A stretch of DNA of 64,000 nt from Myxococcales bacterium (GTDB lineage Bacteria > Myxococcota_A > Polyangia > Nannocystales > Nannocystaceae): assembly GCA_020633315.1 (NCBI GenBank), contig JACKDV010000003.1, positions 310,001 to 374,000 of the forward strand. The letters are read 5' to 3'. Position numbers and translations under genes: made by a program. Within the stretch, counting starts at the first letter, position 1, and the number at the start of each line of letters is the position of its first letter. Positions 56,256 to 64,000 of the stretch are shown here, in pieces. The notes below the pieces were generated by a model, which was given only the letters and a program-made list of their open reading frames with translations, had not been told where the DNA came from and made no database searches.

Positions 56256-57068
56256 TCAGCTTCCCGGATCGGCGGCCCGAGGCGGACCCTCGAGGAGGCG
56301 GCGAAGGCGGGCCTCGTGGCGAGGGTCGGCCACCACCCGGATCCGTCGGCGGGCGGGCTCGGGGGGCTCGGGGGGCGTTGCGGGCTCCGCGAGCGGAGTG
56401 GCCGGCGGGGGGTCGTCCCCTTCGTCGAAGGGTCCGGATTGCCCTTCGCCGGGGTCGAATTCGGGCTCGCGGGCGACCTCCAGCGGCGCCCGCTCCTCCG
56501 GGGCGGCGGCGTCGACCGACCCGCCTCGGGACGCATCGCCGCTGGGGCCGACCATCACGGGCCCCACCTCCTCGTCGCCCACGGCCTTGGGGCGAGCGGC
56601 CGCCTCGACCGAGGGCCCCAACAGCGCCCGGGTCAGCCCGTCGAACACGGCCTCGACCACGGCCCGGTCCGCGACCCGGCCGGGCATGGCCACGATCGCC
56701 TCGTCGGCCCGCAGCTCCTGCACCAGCGCCACCAGACGCTCGCCAGTGGCCTCGGCGGTGGAGCGATCGAAGGACGACGAGGGGCCCAGCCCCAGCAGCA
56801 CCAGCCGGCGCATGGGCAGCGTGCGGCGACCGGGCATCAGCACCGCCTCGCCCGCCCGCCCGGTGCAGAAGCCCTCGCGGATCAGGCTCGACAGACGACC
56901 GCTGGTGCGCCAGTCGACCAGGCCGGCCAGCCCCTGCAGCGGCCGCTCGTCCTCGAAGTAGGGCAGCACGGCGAGATCGATGGTGCCGGGCTCGTCCGAG
57001 CCGATCCCGTCGAGCAGCGAGCGGTGCAGCGCCTCGACGACGACCTCGATGTCGCCCGGCTCAGCCAT
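56256..57068 (-). CDS. Orphan leucyl-aminopeptidase N-terminal-like domain protein
   Basis: A 270-residue soluble protein. Residues 10-140 resemble the macro-fold N-terminal domain of M17 leucyl aminopeptidases: VDWRTSGRLSSLIREGFCTG, AGEAVLMPGRR and LVLLGLGPSSSFD. The catalytic M17 domain is missing altogether. The rest is an acidic Pro/Glu-rich stretch (about 165-240) and a basic end. The ATG at 57068 overlaps the nusB end by 8 bases, with GGGAGCC upstream. It may be a regulatory or binding relic of PepA; the function is unknown. Confidence 0.7.
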   Translation of the reverse strand: MAEPGDIEVVVEALHRSLLDGIGSDEPGTIDLAVLPYFEDERPLQGLAGLVDWRTSGRLSSLIREGFCTGRAGEAVLMPGRRTLPMRRLVLLGLGPSSSFDRSTAEATGERLVALVQELRADEAIVAMPGRVADRAVVEAVFDGLTRALLGPSVEAAARPKAVGDEEVGPVMVGPSGDASRGGSVDAAAPEERAPLEVAREPEFDPGEGQSGPFDEGDDPPPATPLAEPATPPEPPEPARRRIRVVADPRHEARLRRLLEGPPRAADPGS

Positions 57069-57609
57069 CCACGGCTCCCTTCGGTCCACCCGGGCGCCGC
57101 GGGGAGGGCTCGCGCTGAGCCCGCAGTCGACGGGCCAGGGCCTCGGCCACGCCGTTGACGAAGCTGGGGCTGCGCTCGCTGCCGTAGCGCCGGGCCAGTC
57201 GCACCGCCTCGGCCAGCACCACCCCCCGCGGGGTGTCGGGACGCTCGGCCAGCTCGAAGGCGGCCAGGCGCAGCACGTTGCGGTCGACCAGCGCCATGCG
57301 ATCGAGCCGCCAGCGCTCGGAGGTCGCGCTCAGCAGCTCGTCGATGCGCTCCCACTCGACCACCAGCGCGCGCAGCAGGGCGTCGGCGCGGCCGCGGGTC
57401 CCCGCGTGGGCCACCGCGTCGGCGAAGCCCTCCCCGCGCTCGTCGTCACCGCGCGGCGGGTTGCTCCACAAGAGCTCCAGCGCCGCGACCCGCTCGGACG
57501 CAGGGCGACCGTCCAGGTGACACAGCGCGAGCAGGGCGAGCTCGCGGGCCTGGGCTCGGGGGTCTCGGGCCTCGGACCCCCGCGCACGTTCTGGAGCGGG
57601 AGGGCTCAC
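57061..57609 (-). CDS. nusB: Transcription antitermination factor NusB
   Basis: Joins the rRNA antitermination complex with NusE/S10 at boxA. A 182-residue all-helical protein with ARELALLALCHLDG at the start, DRMALVDRNVLRLAAFEL in the middle and RGVVLAEAVRLARRYGSERS and SFVNGVAEALARRLR at the end; these are NusB hallmarks. It has short basic extensions at both ends. The ATG at 57609 overlaps the ribH stop as ATGA; ribH-nusB is a widely conserved pair. Confidence 0.94.
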   Translation of the reverse strand: MSPPAPERARGSEARDPRAQARELALLALCHLDGRPASERVAALELLWSNPPRGDDERGEGFADAVAHAGTRGRADALLRALVVEWERIDELLSATSERWRLDRMALVDRNVLRLAAFELAERPDTPRGVVLAEAVRLARRYGSERSPSFVNGVAEALARRLRAQREPSPRRPGGPKGAVDG

Positions 57610-58109
57610 CCCGACCGGGCCTGCTCGATCGCGCGGTGGAGTCGAAGCTGCTCGACCGCGGCCATGGCCGCCTCGGCCCCCTTGTTGCCGTACTTGGCTC
57701 CCGCCCGATGCACCGCCTGCTCGAGGGTGTCGGTGGTCAGCACGCCGAAGCCCACCGGGATCCCCTTGGCCATGCCCAGCGCCGCGAGTCCCTTGGTCGC
57801 CTCGCCGGCGATGAGGTCGAAGTGGATCGTGTCGCCGCGCATCAGGCAGCCCAGGGCCACGAGCGCGTCGTAGCCGTGCTCGCCCTCGAGCAGCTTGGCC
57901 GCGACCTGCGGCAGCTCGAAGGCTCCCGGCACGCGCACCACCGTGATGTCCTTCGCCGCCGCGCCGTGTCGCACGAGGGCATCGACCGCGCCCTCGAGCA
58001 GGTGCTCGGTGATGAAGGCGTTGAAGCGGCTCACCAGGATGCAGAAGCGTGCACCGCTGGCGTCGAGGTTGCCTTCGAGGGTGCGCACGTGGTCCATCGG
58101 GCCCGCCAT
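57606..58109 (-). CDS. ribH: 6,7-dimethyl-8-ribityllumazine synthase
   Basis: Penultimate enzyme of riboflavin synthesis, forming icosahedral or decameric cages. The 167 residues contain FCILVSRFNAFITEHLLEGA, VPGAFELPQVAAKLL, ALGCLMRGDTIHFDLIAGEA and GIPVGFGVLTTDTLEQA, with the proton-transfer His in the last helices. The ATG at 58109 is preferred (TATCTC ends 8 bases before it). An ATG at 58097 is also possible. Other rib genes are not in the window, and I see no FMN riboswitch in so short a leader. Confidence 0.95.
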   Translation of the reverse strand: MAGPMDHVRTLEGNLDASGARFCILVSRFNAFITEHLLEGAVDALVRHGAAAKDITVVRVPGAFELPQVAAKLLEGEHGYDALVALGCLMRGDTIHFDLIAGEATKGLAALGMAKGIPVGFGVLTTDTLEQAVHRAGAKYGNKGAEAAMAAVEQLRLHRAIEQARSG

Positions 58110-58117
58110 GTCCGCCC

Positions 58118-58147
58118 GAGATACCTCGCGGACGCGGGCCCGATCAA
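58118..58147 (-). promoter_or_regulatory. ribH-nusB promoter
   Basis: Minus-strand TTGATC (58147-58142), 18-base spacer, TATCTC (58123-58118), ending 8 bases before ATG 58109. Predicted transcript starts within a few bases of the start codon. Confidence 0.5.
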
Positions 58148-58274
58148 GCGCGGACCCGGCCCCGGCCCTCAGACCGCGCCGGAGCCGGTCGCCGCGCACG
58201 ACGACGGCCTCGAGCCCCCCTGGGGGCCGAGGCCGTCGCATGATCGCCGAAGGCGGCGGGGGCCCGCGCGGGGC

Positions 58275-60026
<1,752 letters not shown>

Positions 60027-60127
60027 GATTGGGTGTGTGGGGTTGATGTTCGGGTGAAAGGAAGGCTCCGGTCTGCGCTCGCGATGCGTTTCACCGACGC
60101 GCGCGACCCGAGCCCGTGGGAGCGGGG

Positions 60128-60157
60128 AAGGTAGGGCCATCGGTCGACCCCCGTCAA
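60128..60157 (-). promoter_or_regulatory. rpsA promoter
   Basis: Minus-strand TTGACG (60157-60152), 18-base spacer, TACCTT (60133-60128), leader about 95 bases. It lies in the cmk-rpsA gap, so rpsA has its own promoter. Confidence 0.6.
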
Positions 60158-60246
60158 CCGACCGATCCGCGATGATCCCGGTCGATTGCGGATGACGCGC
60201 GCCCGAGCGTGCATCCTCCTAATGAGGACCCATCGGGGGCGTCGGC

Positions 60247-60960
60247 TCAAGACCGCGGGGGACCGTGGAGCCGACGCAGGATGAGGTCGAGCACGCCCTG
60301 CGGGTCGAGGGCCGTGGTGTCGATGACCACGGCATCGTCCGCCCGCGCCAGCGGAGCGGCAGAGCGAGTGGAGTCTCGCGCATCCCGCGATTCGAGATCG
60401 GCCCGCACCAAGGCCAGCGAGGGCTGGTCGCCCACCGCCGTCGCCCCCAGGTCGGCCCGCCTTCGCGCGGCGCGCTCGCCCAGCGCCGCCGTCACGAAGA
60501 ACTTGAAGGGCGCATCGGGGAAGACCACCGTGCCCATGTCGCGGCCCTCGGCCACGCAGCCCTTCGCGCCCAGGGCGCGCTGCAGGTCGAGCAGCGCCCG
60601 GCGGACCCCCGGCAGCGCCGAGACCCGCGAGGCCCCCTCGGCGATCTCGGCCGTGCGAATCTCGGTGGTCACCTCGTCGTCGCCCACCCACACCGTCTGG
60701 GCTGCATCGGGCTCCTCGGGAGCCGGCAGGCCGCCGAAGCGAATGGGCAGATCCTGGGCCAGCCGGGCCAGCCCGTCCTCGTCGTCCCACGACACCCCGC
60801 GGCGGCGGGCGACGAGGGCCAGCGCTCGGTAGATGGCCCCGGTATCGAGCAGCGGAAGGCCCAGGTGTCGCGCCAGGCGCCGTGCGATGGTGGTCTTGCC
60901 CGCTCCGGCGGGCCCATCGATGACGACCAGCTGCACCCCTACCTTGGACGGTGCGCTCAT
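60247..60960 (-). CDS. cmk: Cytidylate kinase
   Basis: Phosphorylates CMP and dCMP from ATP. The 237-residue protein has the P-loop IDGPAGAGKTTIARRLA, LLDTGAIYRALAL, the insert domain containing LGAKGCVAEGRDMGTVVFPDA, and a C-terminal DDAVVIDTTALDPQGV. The spacing fits CMP kinases, not other NMP kinases. The ATG at 60960 has TAGCCT ending 8 bases before it and TTGCGA 17 bases further up, a good leaderless promoter. cmk-rpsA is a conserved gene order. Confidence 0.95.
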   Translation of the reverse strand: MSAPSKVGVQLVVIDGPAGAGKTTIARRLARHLGLPLLDTGAIYRALALVARRRGVSWDDEDGLARLAQDLPIRFGGLPAPEEPDAAQTVWVGDDEVTTEIRTAEIAEGASRVSALPGVRRALLDLQRALGAKGCVAEGRDMGTVVFPDAPFKFFVTAALGERAARRRADLGATAVGDQPSLALVRADLESRDARDSTRSAAPLARADDAVVIDTTALDPQGVLDLILRRLHGPPRS

Positions 60961-60968
60961 TCGGCGGG

Positions 60969-60997
60969 AGGCTAGGCGCAAGCGCGGCGCATCGCAA
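60969..60997 (-). promoter_or_regulatory. cmk promoter (leaderless type)
   Basis: Minus-strand TTGCGA (60997-60992), 17-base spacer, TAGCCT (60974-60969), ending 8 bases before ATG 60960. Confidence 0.55.
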
Positions 60998-61098
60998 GGA
61001 CGAAGGCCCCCGCGCGGGGCGTGGATCCAGGCCTCGCAGGGCACCGAGGGCAGGATGCCGGGCTGGCTCACGCCGTCGTCGCGACGTCCTTCCTGCGC

Positions 61099-61128
61099 TT
61101 GCCCGCCCCCTGCCCCTTGGGGCAGCGT
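61099..61128 (+). promoter_or_regulatory. Promoter of the DUF4266-like lipoprotein gene
   Basis: TTGCCC (61099-61104), 18-base spacer, CAGCGT (61123-61128), ending 8 bases before ATG 61137. Confidence 0.4.
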
Positions 61129-61136
61129 TGCCCCCG

Positions 61137-61373
61137 ATGCAACGGCCCTCTTCGTGTAGGCCCGTTGGGCTCCTGGCACTGTGCTCCGGGTTGGTCCTGG
61201 GCAGCGTGAGCTGCGTGACCGTGACCCCGGCGCAACGCAAGGAGCTCAGCCAACCCGAGATGACTCCCGCAGCCGACGCCGAGGAAGAGGTGTGGCACAC
61301 CCACGTGGAGGCGGCCCGCGAGGCCGGCTTCGGTGGTCACGGTGCGGCGGGAGGCGGCTGCGGTTGCGGCTGA
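61137..61373 (+). CDS. Small DUF4266-like lipoprotein
   Basis: A 78-residue lipoprotein. The signal peptide ends in LGSVSC (Cys26). After it come VTPAQRKELSQPEM, then HVEAAREAGFGG and a closing GGGCGCG. This is the layout I know for DUF4266: a conserved Arg/Pro/Glu-Met motif, an EA-rich helix and a Gly-Cys C-terminus. DUF4266 genes usually stand next to DUF3570 genes, as here. The role is unknown; the C-terminal CGC may bind metal or be modified. Confidence 0.75.
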   Translation: MQRPSSCRPVGLLALCSGLVLGSVSCVTVTPAQRKELSQPEMTPAADAEEEVWHTHVEAAREAGFGGHGAAGGGCGCG

Positions 61374-61420
61374 GCGCCCCCGGACGCCGTCATCGGCGTG
61401 GTCGCGCATGGGCGGGCGCG

Positions 61421-62602
61421 ATGGCCCGGCTGTGCTGGCTGGCGATGGCGCTGCTGTGGCTCGTGCCCCTGCCCTCCTCGGGGGCCGACCGCGTGATCGT
61501 GCGCGGCAACTACTATCGGGAGGCCTCCACCCGCGTGCTCCAGCCCACCGTCGACGTGGAGGTCGACGTGCCCGACGAGCGCCTGACGCTGGGCACCACC
61601 TACGTGCTCGACGCGATCAGCTCCGCCTCCATCGCCTCGGGCGCGGCCCAGGTGACCGGCGGTGATGCGGTGTTCACCGAGATTCGCCACGAGGTGACCG
61701 GGCGGGCCTCGTCGCGGCTGGGCAACTGGGCCACCGGCGGCTTCTTCCGCTACTCGACCGAGACCGACTACATCTCGCGCAGCATCGGCGCCTTCGGGGC
61801 GCGCGATCTGCTCCAGCGCTCGCTCACCCTGAGCCTCTCCTACGCCTACAACTTCGACCGCGTCTACCGGATCCAGAACAACACCGGGGTGCGGGCGCCG
61901 TGGTGCGGCGGGGCGGTGGACATCGCCCGCTGCCAGTCCACCGGCACCGGCATCGGCAGCAACCTCCGCCAGGTGCACTACGTCTCGGCCGGCTACACCC
62001 ACGCCTGGCTCAAGACCCTGCTGGGCCTGGCCTCGGTCGAGCTCACCCGTGCGACCGGGCCCCTGGACAACCCATACCGTGGTGCACAGATCCCCACCTC
62101 CAACGTGGAGATCCATCCGCTGGCCCGCACCTCGGTGGCGCTGATGGGGGCGGCACGCTGGATCCTGCCCAAGGCGCGCGTGGTGCTCGAGCCCCGCTAT
62201 CGCTTCACCACCGACTCGTGGCTCATCCACACGCACGCCATCGATCCGCGCGTGCACCTTCGTGTGCTCGACCACCTTCGGTTGCGGGCCCGGTACCGGT
62301 ACTATCGGCAGTCGGCGTCCTTCATCTGCAACGAGAGCCCTCAGGACGACCTCGATTCCGGTGGCCAATTCTTCTGCACCACCGCCGCGGGCGACTTCGC
62401 CACGGCGGATCCCAAGATGGGAGCGTTCCACTCGCACACGCCGGGGGTGCAGCTCGTCTACGAGCTCGACGGCCTGTCGCGCGTGCGCGGCCTGGGCTGG
62501 CTCGAGGGCGGCTGGATCGAGGCCACCTACAACCACGTGTTCCAGAGCAACCGCTACGGCAACGCCCGGCTCGGGGCGCTGGCATTCTCGCTGGCGTTCT
62601 AG
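61421..62602 (+). CDS. DUF3570-like outer-membrane beta-barrel protein
   Basis: A 393-residue exported protein. A signal peptide of about 22 residues ends near PSSGADR. The mature part is beta-rich, with alternating hydrophobic and aromatic residues throughout (for example LSLSYAYNFDRVYR and LRARYRYYRQSASF). The final residues ALAFSLAF end in Phe, as outer-membrane barrels usually do. Near the N-terminus, VEVDVPDERLTLGTTYVLDAISSAS fits DUF3570. It lies 47 bases after the DUF4266 gene. Probably an outer-membrane channel or receptor linked to that lipoprotein. Confidence 0.8.
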   Translation: MARLCWLAMALLWLVPLPSSGADRVIVRGNYYREASTRVLQPTVDVEVDVPDERLTLGTTYVLDAISSASIASGAAQVTGGDAVFTEIRHEVTGRASSRLGNWATGGFFRYSTETDYISRSIGAFGARDLLQRSLTLSLSYAYNFDRVYRIQNNTGVRAPWCGGAVDIARCQSTGTGIGSNLRQVHYVSAGYTHAWLKTLLGLASVELTRATGPLDNPYRGAQIPTSNVEIHPLARTSVALMGAARWILPKARVVLEPRYRFTTDSWLIHTHAIDPRVHLRVLDHLRLRARYRYYRQSASFICNESPQDDLDSGGQFFCTTAAGDFATADPKMGAFHSHTPGVQLVYELDGLSRVRGLGWLEGGWIEATYNHVFQSNRYGNARLGALAFSLAF

Positions 62603-62612
62603 CCGCGCCGTC

Positions 62613-63554
62613 GTGGCGGGGCTGGTCGCGCTGGTGGGGCTGGGCTGCGGGCGCGAGGCCTCGCCGGAGATCGTCGCGCGGGTGGGCGAGCTGCCGCTAT
62701 ACGCCTCGGTCGTCGAGCACGTGGCCGCGCGCGATGGTCTGAGCCCCGAGCAGGCGCGAGCGCGGGCCATCGACACCCTGCGGCTGGTGGCGGCCGCCCG
62801 GGAGGAGCAGGCCGCCGCCGGGCAGCCGGTGGGGCTCCGCCCCGCGCGAGCCGAGCACCTGCGCCGCGCCGCGCGGGCCCGGCGGTGGCTGCACGATCGC
62901 TTCGAGCCCAGCCACGGCCCGAACGACATCCCCGCGGATCATCCCCTGCTGGCGCGGGCCCGCATGGACCCTCGCCAGGTGCACCCCGAGCTCTTCGTGG
63001 TGTGCCAGGTGGTGGTGGAGCCGCCCGGGGTCGAGGACGGGGACGACAAGGCCCGGATCACCGCCGACCCCGCGTGGCGCGAGGTCGCGAGCGCCGTGAT
63101 GGGCCCGCTGCGCGAGCAGGTGGAGCGCTACGTGCCCCTGGGCGATCCCGAGGCCTGCGAGCTCATCGCGCAGCAGGTGAGGCTGGTGGGCCCCCTCGAT
63201 CCCCGCGTGTCGCTGTCCTCGCCCCGGCTGGGCGGCTTCGACCTCGAGGCCTGCCTGCAGCGCGACGACGACGGCCGCTGTGCCCAGCCGCAGTTCGCCC
63301 CCGAGTGGACCGAGCTCGTGCGCACCATGTCGCCGCCCGAGCTGTCCCGCCCGTTCTTCACCCGCTTCGGGCTGCACCTGGTCTACCTCGCCGAGCACCT
63401 GCCCCCGCGGCCCGCCGACGATCCGGCGACCAACGCCGCCCTGCGCCAGGCCGTGCTCGAGCCGTGGCGCGCCGAGCAGCTCGATCGAGCCCTGCAGCAG
63501 ATGGGTCAGCAGCGGGCCGTTCGCATGGTGCGGCCCACGGAGGACGAGTCATGA
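62613..63554 (+). CDS. Parvulin-like peptidyl-prolyl isomerase lipoprotein
   Basis: A 313-residue exported protein. A short signal ends in LVGLGC (Cys12 from GTG 62613). An N-terminal SurA-like helical region (GLSPEQARARAIDTLRLVAAARE) is followed by a parvulin-type domain with HPELFVVCQVVVEPP and the family's C-terminal SRPFFTRFGLHLVYLAEHLP. Helps fold outer-membrane proteins in the periplasm, perhaps the barrel encoded just upstream. The signal has no positive charge at its start, so the true start may be wrong, but no other start is in frame after the previous stop. Confidence 0.7.
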   Translation: MAGLVALVGLGCGREASPEIVARVGELPLYASVVEHVAARDGLSPEQARARAIDTLRLVAAAREEQAAAGQPVGLRPARAEHLRRAARARRWLHDRFEPSHGPNDIPADHPLLARARMDPRQVHPELFVVCQVVVEPPGVEDGDDKARITADPAWREVASAVMGPLREQVERYVPLGDPEACELIAQQVRLVGPLDPRVSLSSPRLGGFDLEACLQRDDDGRCAQPQFAPEWTELVRTMSPPELSRPFFTRFGLHLVYLAEHLPPRPADDPATNAALRQAVLEPWRAEQLDRALQQMGQQRAVRMVRPTEDES

Positions 63555-63979
63555 GCCGTCCTCGCGAGGTGGGCAGCTTCCACGATCTGTCCCGGCGGAT
63601 CCCCAGCGCCATGCGCAGCGACTTCGGGCGCGTGATCGAGAACCTCATGGACATCAAGGGGGCTCGCGGCGCGGTGCTGGTGGACGACGACGGCTACGCC
63701 ATCGACTACGTCTACGACCCCGAGCGGATGACCGAGCTCGACGTGCAGCTCATCGGCGCCCAGGTGGGGCAGACCGTGCACCGCATGCAGGCCAGCGCGG
63801 CCAAGCTCGACCTGGGCACCCCGCTGGCGCTGCTCGAGGGCCCCAGCGGCCTGCTGGTGCTCGGCCCGGCCGGGATGCACTACGTGCTCGCCTTCCTGCT
63901 CGACGAGGGGGTCGACTCGGTCCGCCTGCTCGCCCACTTCGAGGCCGTGCGCAGCACCATCGAGCACCTGCTCACCTGA
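63551..63979 (+). CDS. Roadblock/LC7 domain protein
   Basis: A 142-residue soluble protein with the roadblock fold: IENLMDIKGARGAVLVDDDGYAID, then VQLIGAQVGQTVHRMQ, GLLVLGPAGMHYVLAFLLD and a final helix. Such proteins, like MglB in Myxococcus, bind or regulate small Ras-like GTPases. No GTPase is in view, though the right edge of the window is only 21 bases beyond the stop. The ATG overlaps the parvulin-like gene's stop as ATGA. Confidence 0.85.
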   Translation: MSRPREVGSFHDLSRRIPSAMRSDFGRVIENLMDIKGARGAVLVDDDGYAIDYVYDPERMTELDVQLIGAQVGQTVHRMQASAAKLDLGTPLALLEGPSGLLVLGPAGMHYVLAFLLDEGVDSVRLLAHFEAVRSTIEHLLT

Positions 63980-64000
63980 TCGCTCGCGCCCGCGCACGGC

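Noticed and set aside
53530..56961. Plus-strand frame of 1143 codons opposite cheA
   Set aside because: Antisense shadow; the CheA domains on the minus strand are unambiguous.
57606..58274. FMN riboswitch before ribH
   Set aside because: No conserved FMN-aptamer motifs are seen and the predicted leader is too short.

Overview
The window is about 70% GC and almost fully packed with genes. It reads as a chromosomal piece of a myxobacterium, most likely of the Nannocystis/Plesiocystis/Enhygromyxa group. This is an inference from gene content: several secreted lipoproteins with Cys-rich or leucine-rich repeats, a pseudokinase fused to a formylglycine-generating-enzyme-like domain, a roadblock/LC7 protein, a chemosensory operon, and classic bacterial housekeeping operons. 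I see no rRNA, tRNA, insertion sequence, prophage or CRISPR array.

Layout. 1-3451: purC (cut by the left edge), a membrane pseudokinase/FGE-like protein, and dut. 3460-13300 (all minus strand): the translation/RNA operon rimP-nusA-ylxR-infB-rbfA-truB, then rpsO and pnp, with a terminator-like hairpin in the rimP leader. 13.6-16.2 kb: an ECF sigma factor, a two-helix membrane protein and two lipoproteins. 16.3-24.9 kb (minus): recJ, secF-secD-yajC, tgt-queA. 25.0-27.2 kb: trpG-trpE. 27.3-34.8 kb (plus): glyA, a large lipoprotein, a pseudokinase, a DUF2723-type membrane protein and an inositol-phosphatase-family enzyme. 34.8-43.0 kb (minus): pmbA/tldD, the Cys-poor ribosomal proteins L31 (type B) and S14, an RluB-like synthase, scpB-scpA (both with very long acidic tails) and an M50 protease. 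43.2-45.2 kb: two paralogous lipoproteins, both starting at TTG and each with its own similar promoter. 45.2-56.2 kb (minus): xerD, then a chemosensory operon (cheY-cheA-cheW-cheW-degenerate receiver-HEAT-cheR-cheB-GAF-receiver) with no chemoreceptor. 56.2-61.0 kb (minus): an orphan M17-N-like protein, nusB-ribH, rpsA, cmk. 61.1-64.0 kb (plus): a DUF4266-like lipoprotein, a DUF3570-like outer-membrane barrel, a parvulin-like lipoprotein and a roadblock protein.

How the genes are organised. Neighbours are repeatedly joined by 4-base ATGA or GTGA stop/start overlaps, which implies tight translational coupling. At many operon heads a TANNNT-like -10 hexamer ends only 6-8 bases before the start codon, so the transcript would begin at or next to the start codon. 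I infer widespread leaderless mRNAs. Genes with real leaders (rpsO, rpsA, rpsN, yajC, the TTG-start lipoproteins) instead show a -35/-10 pair 35-130 bases upstream.
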